From Paenibacillus sp. D2_2 (lineage in GTDB: Bacteria > Bacillota > Bacilli > Paenibacillales > Paenibacillaceae): a stretch of DNA of 64,000 nt. The DNA is taken from the NCBI RefSeq assembly GCF_031199965.1, contig NZ_CP133605.1, forward strand, positions 4,310,501 to 4,374,500, read 5' to 3'. Under the pieces are notes generated by a model. That model worked only from the letters and a program-made list of their open reading frames with translations, searched no databases and had not been told where the DNA came from. Positions 40,336-49,365 of this stretch are shown here, piece by piece; position 1 is the first letter of the stretch; each line of letters starts with the position of its first letter. The position numbers and the translations under genes are program-made.

Positions 40336-41910
40336 TCAGCGACTCATACCCAGTGCTTGTAACGAAGCGACGGAATGCTTCCGCCCTTCTTCAGTAACCT
40401 TGAACACACCGGCATGTCCCAGAATCTCGGCAAACTTACGGCCCACTTCATCGCGAAGCAGTGCTTCCGCATCCTCCTTGACCATTGCCTGCCCATGAGC
40501 CGCAACCAATTGCTTCACCCATGCGGTATGAACAGCCAATTTGGACTCAGGATTGGAGATGATCTCATCGTACAAACCCTTGTCTCCGCTCAAAATACTA
40601 GCAATATCAGCCAGTTCTTCTTTGAGTCGGCCAGGTAAAATCGCTAGTCCCATCACTTCAATCAGGCCGATATTCTCCTTCTTGATATGATGCATCTCGC
40701 GGTGTGGATGGAAGATTCCTTCCGGATGCTCCTCATTCGTGCGATTGTTGCGCAGCACGACATCCATCTCGAAGCTGCCATCTGCGCCACGGCGAACAAT
40801 CGGAGTAACCGTATTATGTGGAACCTTCTCTTCTCCGGCCATACTGTAAGCAAACACATCTGCTGCCGGATCGCTGTATTCTTTCCACTGTTCATATATA
40901 TCATTTGCCGCTTCCAGTAGAATATCGGGATTCTGACTATTCAAGCGCAGCACCGTCATTGGCCATTGGACAATCCCAGCTGTTACGCCTGGATAAGACG
41001 GATGCTGGAACTTCGATAGGATCGGCGATTTCTCCAGTGGGAAGGTATGCCTACCCCCTTGGAAATGATCATGCGTCAGAATCGACCCGCCCACGATCGG
41101 CAAATCGGCATTTGATCCGATAAAATAGTGCGGAAACTGCGCTGTAAATGCCAGCAATCGTCTTAGGGTATCCTTTGTCAGCTTCATCGGTACATGATCG
41201 TGGTGGAATACGATGCAATGCTCGTTATAATACACATACGGTGAATATTGAAAGAGCCATGGCTCCTTATTTAGTTCCAATGGAATCACACGTAGATTCT
41301 GACGTGCCGGATGATTGATCCGCCCAGCATAACCTACATTATCCCGGCATAGCTGGCATTTCGGATAGACCGGAGGCGGAAGCAGCTTTGCCATCGCGAT
41401 CTCCTTCGGATTCTTCTCCGGCTTAGACAGATTGATGGTAATCTCCATCGAGCCATAATCTGTTGGCTGGTCCCAATATATATTCTGTGCAACCCGATCC
41501 ATACGAATATAATTGCTAGCTACAGATTGCTTATAAAATTGATCTGTCGCCGCCTGAATACCTTGATCCGCTTCCGTCTTGCGGAAGGCCGTGATCATCT
41601 CGGACGGGCGAGGCATCAGCAGTCCCATAATCCGCGCATCAAGCAGATCGCGATAAGTCACTGTATTCTCAGGGATTAGTCCAATTTCAAAGCCATAATC
41701 GATCAATGTCTCAAGCGGCTGTTGTGGACTCGTCAACGCCTCTTCTGCAAGTTCTCCCATATAAGGCTCATCAAAGGAGAACAGCTCCAGCAGACGGTTG
41801 CGGGAATACTCCAGATCCCACCAATCTATCAGTCCTTGTTCTAGTGTATAGTGAAGCAGTCTTTCGATAGCTGCCTGTGCATCCTGCTTTTTCTTGTCTT
41901 CAGCTTTCAC
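40336..41910 (-). CDS. galT: Galactose-1-phosphate uridylyltransferase, Firmicute-type (class II)
   Basis: Leloir-pathway enzyme exchanging galactose-1-P with UDP-glucose. About 524 aa, the long form typical of Firmicutes. Seen: CIVFHHDHVPMKL near residue 265 and LTHDHFQGGRH near 300, histidine-rich loops of the GalT/HIT superfamily, plus LCRDNVGYAG. I place the start at GTG 41910: AAGGA at 41921-41925 overlaps the galE stop codon and is correctly spaced. The longer reading from 41970 would lie inside galE. Last gene of galKET. Confidence 0.93.
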   Translation of the reverse strand: MKAEDKKKQDAQAAIERLLHYTLEQGLIDWWDLEYSRNRLLELFSFDEPYMGELAEEALTSPQQPLETLIDYGFEIGLIPENTVTYRDLLDARIMGLLMPRPSEMITAFRKTEADQGIQAATDQFYKQSVASNYIRMDRVAQNIYWDQPTDYGSMEITINLSKPEKNPKEIAMAKLLPPPVYPKCQLCRDNVGYAGRINHPARQNLRVIPLELNKEPWLFQYSPYVYYNEHCIVFHHDHVPMKLTKDTLRRLLAFTAQFPHYFIGSNADLPIVGGSILTHDHFQGGRHTFPLEKSPILSKFQHPSYPGVTAGIVQWPMTVLRLNSQNPDILLEAANDIYEQWKEYSDPAADVFAYSMAGEEKVPHNTVTPIVRRGADGSFEMDVVLRNNRTNEEHPEGIFHPHREMHHIKKENIGLIEVMGLAILPGRLKEELADIASILSGDKGLYDEIISNPESKLAVHTAWVKQLVAAHGQAMVKEDAEALLRDEVGRKFAEILGHAGVFKVTEEGRKHSVASLQALGMSR

Positions 41911-41923
41911 TTCTGCCCACTCC

Positions 41924-42910
41924 TTAGTCGTTATAACCTTCTTGATGATTACTGTGCCATGTCCAGGCACTGCCTATAATGTCTTGCAGCTTGTCGCGCG
42001 ATGGCTTCCAGCCAAGCACGCTTCTTGCTTTGTCAGAAGATGCGATCAATACAGCAGGGTCTCCGGCCCGGCGAGGTGTGATCTCCACAGGGAAGTCACG
42101 GCCGGTCACTTCACGCACAGCCTCAATCATCTCTTTGACCGAGAAGCCTTGCCCGTTGCCGAGATTGAACACATCGCTGTCTCCGCCACCAAGCAAGTAC
42201 TCTACAGCACGTAGATGAGCATCTGCTAGATCGCTCACATGAATATAGTCACGGATGCATGTACCGTCAGGTGTATTGTAATCATCACCGAAAATTTTGA
42301 TCGAATCACGCTGTCCTAGCGCTGCTTGAAGAATAAGTGGGACAAGATGCGTCTCTGGATCATGATCTTCACCGATCTTACCGCTGGCATGAGCCCCGGC
42401 CGCATTGAAATAGCGTAGCGCTACATATTTGATACCCAGCACCTGATCGAACCAAGCCATCATCCGCTCCATTGTCAGCTTCGTCTCCCCATAGACATTC
42501 GTCGGATGGGTAGGGTCGCTCTCCTCGATCGGCACTTTATCCGGCTCACCGTAGGTTGCTGCTGTCGACGAGAATACAATTTTGCGCACATTGGCCTTAT
42601 CCATAGCTTCCAGCAGACAAAGTGTACCGTAGACGTTATTGTCGAAATATTTTACCGGATCCTTCATGCTCTCGCCGACCAGAGAATTAGCCGCAAAATG
42701 GATAACCGCTTCGATCTCATTCTCTGCAAATAATCTCTTCAGCAGTTCCTTATCGCGCAGATCACCCTCATACAGCTTCCCGCCAAGCAACGCATCCCTA
42801 TGCCCTGACTGTAGATTGTCGATGACGACAACCTCCTTGCCTTGCGCAAGCAGCTCCGCAACTGTATGGGAACCGATATACCCTGCTCCACCCGTAACTA
42901 AAATCGCCAT
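41924..42910 (-). CDS. galE: UDP-glucose 4-epimerase
   Basis: Interconverts UDP-galactose and UDP-glucose using bound NAD. 328 aa. Seen: GGAGYIGSHT at residues 7-16, FSSTAATYG near 123, and the YGETK catalytic Tyr/Lys near 148. It starts one base after the galK stop codon; GGAGTATTAAA just before ATG 42910 overlaps the end of galK. Second gene of the operon. Confidence 0.97.
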   Translation of the reverse strand: MAILVTGGAGYIGSHTVAELLAQGKEVVVIDNLQSGHRDALLGGKLYEGDLRDKELLKRLFAENEIEAVIHFAANSLVGESMKDPVKYFDNNVYGTLCLLEAMDKANVRKIVFSSTAATYGEPDKVPIEESDPTHPTNVYGETKLTMERMMAWFDQVLGIKYVALRYFNAAGAHASGKIGEDHDPETHLVPLILQAALGQRDSIKIFGDDYNTPDGTCIRDYIHVSDLADAHLRAVEYLLGGGDSDVFNLGNGQGFSVKEMIEAVREVTGRDFPVEITPRRAGDPAVLIASSDKARSVLGWKPSRDKLQDIIGSAWTWHSNHQEGYND

Positions 42911-42911
42911 T

Positions 42912-44090
42912 TTAATACTCCTCCTTCATTTCATGTACTCCATTGCCAACGCCACATACATAGAACTCACCCTTCAAGCCTGTTCTCTTCTCGTACGCCT
43001 CACCTACAAGTGACAAGAACTGCTCAATCGCATCTTCATGAACGAGGGATACCGTACAACCACCGAACCCAGCACCGGTCATCCGCGAGCCCAGCGTTCC
43101 TTCGATCTTCCTTGCTTCTTCCACCATAACATCAAGCTCCATACAGCTGACCTCATACAGATCACGCAGCGAATCATGGGAAGCATTCATCAGTTGCCCG
43201 AAGCGAACCAAATCGTTAGCACTTAGCGCCTCAACGGATTGAAGCACTCTATCATTCTCTTCAACGACATGTGTTGCCCGTCTTAGCAGCACTTCATCTG
43301 CGAATTTATCCTTTAACTTCTCAAATTGCTCTATGGATAGATGCGCCAGAAATTCCAAACCAGGTACATCCAGTTGCAAAATTGTCAAAGCCGCGTCACA
43401 TTGCTCACGACGTTCATTATATTTGGAGTCAACGAGTCCTCTGCGTTTATTGGTATTGCTAATTACAAGCTTATAATTACCGGTAACGAATGGTACAAGC
43501 TTATATTCCAGTGTATCGCACATTAATAGGATCGCATGATCCTTTGCCCCGTTCGCAACAGCAAACTGATCCATAATGCCACTGTTCACACCAACAAATA
43601 GATTCTCGGCCCGTTGCGACAGCTTAGCGATTTCTACCTTATCAGCAGGCTGATTCTCCATAATCAAGAGTCCATACGCGGTGACAACTTCAATTGAGGC
43701 GGAAGATGAGAGACCCGCACCATTCGGAATTTCACCATGGAACAGAATTTCGTAGCCGCTACCAAGCTGCACACCATGCTTGCCAAGCTCGACAACAACA
43801 CCGATCGGATAATCAACCCATTCCCCGGTCTTACTGCTTCCAAGCTTCTCCACATCGAACTCAGCCTGATAAGGGAGATTCGTAGATGAGAACAATACTT
43901 TGCGATCCGAACGCTTGCGAATCGCCATCGTTGTTCCAAACTCCAACGCAGCCGGTAGCACATATCCACCGTTATAATCAATATGTTCGCCGATTAGATT
44001 GACGCGTCCCGGTGCATTGAAGACAGATACTGCTTCACTACTCTCACCGTACCTTGATATAAACAATTGTTCCATCTCTTGTCGTTTCAT
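42912..44090 (-). CDS. galK: Galactokinase
   Basis: Phosphorylates galactose at C1; entry step of the Leloir pathway. 392 aa. Seen: signature GRVNLIGEHIDYNGG near residue 28, the GHMP phosphate loop PNGAGLSSSAS near 125 and GAGFGG near 345. I prefer ATG 44090, nine bases after GAGGTG, over the in-frame GTG at 44102. First gene of galK-galE-galT, transcribed away from an AraC-type regulator. Confidence 0.96.
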   Translation of the reverse strand: MKRQEMEQLFISRYGESSEAVSVFNAPGRVNLIGEHIDYNGGYVLPAALEFGTTMAIRKRSDRKVLFSSTNLPYQAEFDVEKLGSSKTGEWVDYPIGVVVELGKHGVQLGSGYEILFHGEIPNGAGLSSSASIEVVTAYGLLIMENQPADKVEIAKLSQRAENLFVGVNSGIMDQFAVANGAKDHAILLMCDTLEYKLVPFVTGNYKLVISNTNKRRGLVDSKYNERREQCDAALTILQLDVPGLEFLAHLSIEQFEKLKDKFADEVLLRRATHVVEENDRVLQSVEALSANDLVRFGQLMNASHDSLRDLYEVSCMELDVMVEEARKIEGTLGSRMTGAGFGGCTVSLVHEDAIEQFLSLVGEAYEKRTGLKGEFYVCGVGNGVHEMKEEY

Positions 44091-44200
44091 CGTTATGGAC
44101 ACCTCATTATTTAGGATTGTTTGCCTTGCTCCCTTGAACTTAGTATAAGAAATATCAGCTATTATCGTAATGCATCTATGCGAGTTTTATATGGATAAAT

Positions 44201-44246
44201 GTGACCTCAGAGAGTAGAATATAGACAGGATAATAGAGGAGGTCAC
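44201..44246. promoter_or_regulatory. Inverted repeat in the galK/regulator intergenic region
   Basis: GTGACCTC at 44201-44208 is repeated as GAGGTCAC at 44239-44246. The right arm covers the AGGAGG ribosome site of the regulator gene (ATG 44250), so the arms could pair in the mRNA and hide it, or serve as operator half-sites for the divergent genes. Both roles are inferred. Confidence 0.5.
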
Positions 44247-44249
44247 CCT

Positions 44250-45103
44250 ATGCTCCATGAAACCTATAGTGCCGCTGCTAATCCGGAAGTGTTCGAGACG
44301 AGTGATCTGCATGTCCTGTTCGCAGGAGAGAGCCAGACCGCGACTGATCATAGACTAGGCCCGAAGGTATATGACTATTTCCTGCTGCATTTTGTGGAGA
44401 AAGGGAGAGGCAGCTTCCAGACTGAATTTGCCTACTATTCTCTTAGCGCGGGGGATTGCTTCCTAATTCAGCCAGACCAGCTCGTAAGCTACGCTTCGGA
44501 TAAGCTTGAACCTTGGCGCTATCGCTGGATCGCTTTCGCAGGTGATAAGGCAGCCGAGCTTGTCCATCGTGCGGGATTTACCCCGCAATTAGCGGCGTTC
44601 AGCTCCGGGTCGACTAGCGCCATTCCCGAGATGCTTGAATCCGTACTTCGAGTCTTCAGAACGCGGAAGCCAAGTTCACATCCAGCCTCATTAGGCTATC
44701 TACACTTGATTATGGCTGAAGCCGAGGAGAAGCTAGTGCGTGAATCAGCCCTGCCAACGGGAGAATCAGGAGTTCAACGTACCGTTAAGCAAATGATCCA
44801 TTATATGAGTAGCCAATATGCTCATCCCATCTCCATTGAATTAATGTGCTCTAGTCTAGGGTACAACCGCGCTTACCTGTCACGCATATTCAAGAAGACG
44901 ACAGGGTTGTCCCGGTCACTTACTTGCTCAAACTACGAATTGATAAATCCCGTCAGTTGCTGCGAGAGAGACCTGAATTGTCGATTGAGCAAATTGCCGC
45001 CTCCGTCGGCTTAACCGATGCCTTGTATTTCTCTCGTCAATTCCGCAGATTTCATGGCGAATCACCAAGCGAGTACCGCAGGAATGCAGCCGGACAGAAC
45101 TGA
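44250..45103 (+). CDS. AraC-family transcriptional regulator (one frame break)
   Basis: Likely activator of the divergent galKET genes. With one base restored it is 284 aa. Seen: an N-terminal AraC-type cupin domain (HFVEKGRGSFQTE, FLIQPDQLVSYAS), then two helix-turn-helix motifs (SIELMCSSLGYNRAYLSRIFKKTTG and, in the repaired frame, SIEQIAASVGLTD..YFSRQF). The frame breaks at CCC 44911-44913, cutting off the second HTH, without which such proteins do not bind DNA properly. ATG 44250 follows AGAGGAGG. Confidence 0.88.
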
Positions 45104-45152
45104 CTAATACCGCATACTTCATTAGAAGATTTCTATTCAAATCTTCAAAAAA

Positions 45153-45190
45153 GACACCCTCCACAGCCTGACATAGCAGTTGAGGGTGTC
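45153..45190. terminator. Bidirectional terminator between the AraC-type gene and tgl
   Basis: GACACCCTC at 45153-45161 pairs with GAGGGTGTC at 45182-45190. On the minus strand, TTTTTT follows, serving tgl; on the plus strand it closes the regulator gene. Confidence 0.83.
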
Positions 45191-45242
45191 CCCTATAATT
45201 TCCACTTTACACAAATTAGGATAGCTGATGCCTGTTCCGATA

Positions 45243-46024
45243 TCAAGAAAACAAATAGAACCGGGTACCGATTCTCGCCACACCATTACTCAACTTCTGC
45301 GTATAAGCAAAATCCAAGGAATCCACATCGTCCATCAGGTATGCCGATGTTGTACTCCCCGGATTCCTTTTCGCATTTAAAGCATGGATAATATCATCCG
45401 CACTTACGATACCCATGCCGTGGGCGAAATAATTCCCGTCCGGTAGCAAAATCGCGTTCTCCCCCTGCCATTCCGGCATAGAAGGATCGAAATCAGGATT
45501 TTTGAAGTAGAGCACATCCCCTGGGAATGCCTCCGCCCCACTGATCGAATTGATGCGCAGATGGTTGTCATATTTCCAATCATACAGTATCAGATTGGCG
45601 AAGTAAGTATTAAAAGCCTGATCGCCGATCATATCTAGTACTCCTTTATATAAGGCGATCACCATAGCAGTAGCACATTCGAAAGCATATTTGTGGCCAT
45701 TCTGAAAAATGTCGCGGATTGCATCCGCTGGCGCGACATCACTGCGCAGTTGGAGTCCCCGTTGCTAAGTCGAACCCAGTAATTCGGATTACCGCGTGAG
45801 TTCTCAAAAGTCGCAAAGTCTGCGCCGCTATTATAAAGATCTCTGGCAGCTTCCACTATTTTCGCCCTAGTTGCTAATTCAAATTGCAAATCAGCGATAG
45901 AATCGTAGCGATATTGTACTGCACTGTCTTGCTTCATCCGTAAAATTTGCTGCTCCAATCCAGTCAGATTCATCTGCCCAATTTTCCCCGCATCCCCCGG
46001 CGGTAGAACAATCATCATACACAC
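45243..46024 (-). CDS. tgl: Protein-glutamine gamma-glutamyltransferase, spore-coat Tgl type (one frame break)
   Basis: Transglutaminase that forms Gln-Lys isopeptide crosslinks, in Bacillus on spore-coat proteins. With one base restored it is 260 aa (about 245 in B. subtilis). Seen: an N-terminal part like Tgl (SIADLQFELATRAKIVEAA, SGADFATFE, NPNYW), and in the repaired frame YAFECATAMVIALYKG, carrying the catalytic Cys, then YFANLILYDWKYD and YFKNPDFDP, matching Tgl blocks. The frame breaks at CCCC 45757-45760; neither unrepaired piece encodes the Cys segment. Presence of tgl supports a spore-forming host. Confidence 0.9.
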
Positions 46025-46087
46025 CTCGCACTCGCTGAATTATCCATCGTATTAGGTTATTGTACGCGAGCGGTGAATGATAGGTGC

Positions 46088-46834
46088 CTATGGAAGCAAT
46101 CGACTTACCTCATTCATGACTGAACCGATCGGTTCTGTAATTAATAGTTCCGCATGATGATCATAAGCCGTTGGCGAAGCATTGAGCAGTACCGTTCGTT
46201 TCCCAATAAAATAAGTGATGAGATGCGCTGCCGGTTGAACAGTTAAGGATGTTCCACCAATCAGCAGCATATCCGCGGAAGCAATTGCTTGAATACTCTC
46301 CGCTAGCACCTGATTGTCGAGATTCTCTCCATAGAGCACTACATCAGGCTTGACGATCCCTCCGCAGACGTGGCAGATCGGTACGACAGAGGAGCTCTGC
46401 ATTACCTCATCCAGGCTGTGAGATTGCTGGCAGTTCATACAATAATTGCGATGAATAGAGCCATGAAGCTCAAGCACCTTCTTGCTTCCAGCCATCTGAT
46501 GTAATCCGTCGATATTTTGGGTAATGATATGGGTCAGCTTACCCGCCTGCTCCAGCTTGGCTAAACAACGATGCGCCGGATTCGGTTTTGCCTCCATGTG
46601 TATCATTTTCGTCTTGTAGAAATCATAGAACACTTCAGGATGACGGTTGAAAAAAGGGCGACTCAAAATTTCCTCAGGTGAATAAGGTGAAGCCGTCTCC
46701 GTCTGATAAATTCCCGCAGCTGAACGGAAATCAGGGATTCCGCTCTCCGTTGAAATTCCCGCACCGCCGAAAAAGACGATCCTCTGGCTCTCCTTGATCC
46801 AGTCGGCTAACTGTTCTATCTTCGTCATATCCAT
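46088..46834 (-). CDS. NAD-dependent protein deacylase, sirtuin family
   Basis: Cytoplasmic sirtuin removing acyl groups from lysines, consuming NAD. 248 aa. Seen: GGAGISTESGIPDFR near residue 23, TQNIDGLHQMAG near 110, the zinc cysteines CMNC and CHVC (about 132 and 155), and GGTSLTVQPAAHL near 193. The catalytic His is in LELHGS. It is similar to SrtN/CobB; no operon partner is obvious, and the HAD gene upstream on the same strand ends 40 bases before it. Confidence 0.95.
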   Translation of the reverse strand: MDMTKIEQLADWIKESQRIVFFGGAGISTESGIPDFRSAAGIYQTETASPYSPEEILSRPFFNRHPEVFYDFYKTKMIHMEAKPNPAHRCLAKLEQAGKLTHIITQNIDGLHQMAGSKKVLELHGSIHRNYCMNCQQSHSLDEVMQSSSVVPICHVCGGIVKPDVVLYGENLDNQVLAESIQAIASADMLLIGGTSLTVQPAAHLITYFIGKRTVLLNASPTAYDHHAELLITEPIGSVMNEVSRLLP

Positions 46835-46864
46835 CGTTATATGTCCCCTTTTTTATTAAGTAAA

Positions 46865-46893
46865 GGCCGGTCTTCAGCACCGAGAAGGTTGAA
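46865..46893. repeat. Fragment of the dispersed repeat forming the end of the HAD gene
   Basis: GGCCGGTCTTCAGCACCGAGAAGGTTG matches the internal segment TTTTTCAGCACCGAGAAGGTTGG of the full copy at 58528-58700. On the minus strand it supplies the last codons (Q-P-S-R-C) and the stop of the HAD gene. Confidence 0.7.
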
Positions 46894-47650
46894 TTGATAA
46901 TTCATCATACCCGCGAATGATTAAGTCCGCGTCGAGCAAGTATTGTTCACCGTCACCGTCCGGAGCGATGCCAATCGTACACAAAGCGCCAGCCTGTTTG
47001 CCCATCACCATATCACCATTACTGTCTCCAATGACGATGCATTGCTGTGGTGGCAGACCCATCTCCTGTAGTGCGAGCAGTGCCATCTCCGGATCCGGCT
47101 TCCCTCTAGCGACCTTATCCCGACCTACAATGACGGGAAAATAACTTCGTAGCTCCATCCAATCCAAATGCTTCTCCGCCTCATGCGTCGTATCCGATGT
47201 CACCACCGCCATCTTCATTCCAGATTTGTGACAAGCCTGCAGGAATGGTGTGAGCTCCGGTAGCGGCACAGCCTTCCTGTCCTGTTCCAGTTTCTGCATC
47301 GCTGATTTGTTATAGTGCCTGACCAGCACCGTTGCTTCATTCCAAGGAATTCCAGCTGTATACAGATGCCAAGCCAGCAGCGCCGTTACCTCTTCCTCTG
47401 TCCCCATCGCTACTGGCCCAGCCTTATCATACCCAATGATCGTTCCCGTCTGGTCACTGATCAGCCCAAGTGACTCCTTTCTCTCGCCTATCGGTTCTTT
47501 GCCCAAGGCAGCTAAATACTCGTCCAGCAACCCGATCAACACGGTGGCCCATGCTCCCCACATTTGCATGAAATCCAACAATGTACCGTCCTTGTCGAAC
47601 AATATCCCGCTGCATAGAACCTTACGGCCATGTACTAAAATTTGCGGCAT
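46874..47650 (-). CDS. HAD-superfamily phosphatase, Gph-like, with repeat-derived C-terminus
   Basis: Predicted phosphoglycolate-type phosphatase. 258 aa from ATG 47650 (AGGAAGTGAG upstream); a further ATG at 47668 has no good site. Seen: motif I FDKDGTLLDF near residue 17, motif II VVTSDT near 150, motif III Lys in GKPDPEMAL, motif IV GDSNGDMVMGK near 212. The final five residues and stop fall in a fragment of the dispersed repeat, so the native C-terminus has probably been replaced; the catalytic core is intact. Confidence 0.88.
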   Translation of the reverse strand: MPQILVHGRKVLCSGILFDKDGTLLDFMQMWGAWATVLIGLLDEYLAALGKEPIGERKESLGLISDQTGTIIGYDKAGPVAMGTEEEVTALLAWHLYTAGIPWNEATVLVRHYNKSAMQKLEQDRKAVPLPELTPFLQACHKSGMKMAVVTSDTTHEAEKHLDWMELRSYFPVIVGRDKVARGKPDPEMALLALQEMGLPPQQCIVIGDSNGDMVMGKQAGALCTIGIAPDGDGEQYLLDADLIIRGYDELSIQPSRC

Positions 47651-47929
47651 TGACTCACTTCCTCTCATTAATCTTCACGGTCATATTGTCTTCTTCTATT
47701 GTACCTTTAAGTGTTTATTCAGACAAAACGAACAGGGCAACAGTTGTCAACAGATCGACACATTCGATCTATCTGATAGCGCTTTCTATTGTGATAATAA
47801 TCACAAGGTCGTTGCTGCAAAAATAGTAATTTAAAGCTGAACCAAGATTCCTCAAAATTTTCAATAATTTATTTTAAAACGTACGTACAAACATACATGC
47901 GGAAGCAACCGGATAAGGAGAGAATCGTC

Positions 47930-48986
47930 ATGGCCAATCATTCAATCAGTTCGCGAGGAGAGACCTTTTTCTGAATCTACGCTTTCTGCTAATTGTTTGT
48001 GTATTTATAGGCAATGCTATTGAACCGTTAATAACAAGGCTCGATGGTATGGAAGCTCTATATATGTGGATTTTTACGTTTCATATGCCTCTGTTCGTAA
48101 TGGTCACTGGGTATTTCGCTAAGAGCAATCTATTTGGAGGGGCTGGGCGCAAGATACTGCTGCAAATCGCGATGCAGTACATTATTTTTCAAACCATTTA
48201 TCTAGCGATGGACGCCCTATTATTCCATGTGCATAACACGCATTATTCTTACTTCGCTCCCTACTTATTGCTCTGGTTCCTGGCCAGTCATATCTTCTGG
48301 CGTTTACTGCTGATCATGTTGCATAAGCTGACGCCACTTCAACAGGTTATTACTGCGGTTCTACTTGGTGTGCTGGTCGGCTACCTACCCGTAGATGGAG
48401 TCTGGCTCAGTATTTCGCGGACATTCGTATTCTTCCCTTTCTTTATTATCGGCTATCATTTCTCTTACTCACGACTCCAAGTCTTGTTCACACACAAAAT
48501 AAAAATCGTCGCATTAACCACATCAGTCCTGCTATTCATCTGGATCGCCATAAGCGGACTGAATATATCCCCGGCTGGCTTTATGGCAATATGACCTACG
48601 GCCAATTGGGACAGATTACATGGTACACAGGGGTATTCCGCATGATGCTATATTTACTGCAAGCTCTGGCAGCGGTTGGATTCCTCTCCTTTGTACCCTG
48701 GAAGAATAGCAAGATCACCGATATGGGACGCAGAACCCTATACGTATTCCTGTTGCACGGATTCATTATTCGGCTTGCTGCCCTATCCCCAATCTATAAC
48801 TGGATTCATAGCGAAGTCGCATCATTAGCGCTTATTGCAGCTGCCATTGCCATGACCCTTCTGCTCTGTCAGCCGTTCGTGCGCAGACTGGCATCGCCGC
48901 TGATCGAGCCATCAGTACAGTGGATCTTCAACCTGGAGCGCCGGGCCACACACTCTTTCGGCACAGGGACAGCCAGCAAGAATTAA
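47930..48986 (+). CDS. Acyltransferase-3 family membrane protein (two frame breaks)
   Basis: Multi-span O-acyltransferase, probably modifying an envelope sugar. With two bases restored it is 352 aa. Seen: ten or so membrane helices and the family signature FTFHMPLFVMVTGYF near residue 50, which contains the His of the active centre. Related to the fucose 4-O-acetylase group. ATG 47930 follows AAGGAGAG. Frame breaks at TTTTT 47966-47970 (early) and CCCC 48569-48572; between them the reading is clean. Upstream, 47651-47929 is a divergent promoter region with no gene. Confidence 0.82.
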
Positions 48987-49123
48987 GACTTTTCGAATCT
49001 AGGCATAGTCTAGACTGTCTGAGCCTTTAGAGATTTCAAGTAAGCTCAGGCAAGAATCGACCAAACCGCCATAGCTTCTTCAACAGCCTGAAGTCTACAG
49101 GCATTATAAATCCCTTTATACAG

Positions 49124-49152
49124 AAAAGCCTGCGAACACTCACAGGCTTTTT
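49124..49152 (+). terminator. Terminator after the acyltransferase gene
   Basis: AAAAGCCTG pairs with CAGGCTTTTTT. It lies within the 379-base gap 48987-49365; the remainder contains a possible ilvD promoter (TTGCTA, 16 bases, TATGAT near 49266-49293). No T-box or other leader RNA for ilvD is apparent. Confidence 0.75.
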
Positions 49153-49365
49153 TCCGTCTTATTCGAACCCATCTCTATGCTCTGTTACATGTACCCATGA
49201 GTCTTTTTTGCTCAAACTTCCATTCAATTCGACGTTATTTTCTGATATTTTACTGTTTTTGATTGCTAGAAAAAGCAGAATACATATGATAGACTGTAAA
49301 GAAAACCTTTAGCGGTGTAAAGTTCCAAAATCTTATAAATTCCAAATCATGGGGGATCGTCTATT

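Noticed and set aside
49160-49365. T-box or other riboswitch ahead of ilvD
   Set aside because: No T-box sequence, no specifier stem and no terminator/antiterminator pair could be found; only a plausible promoter.
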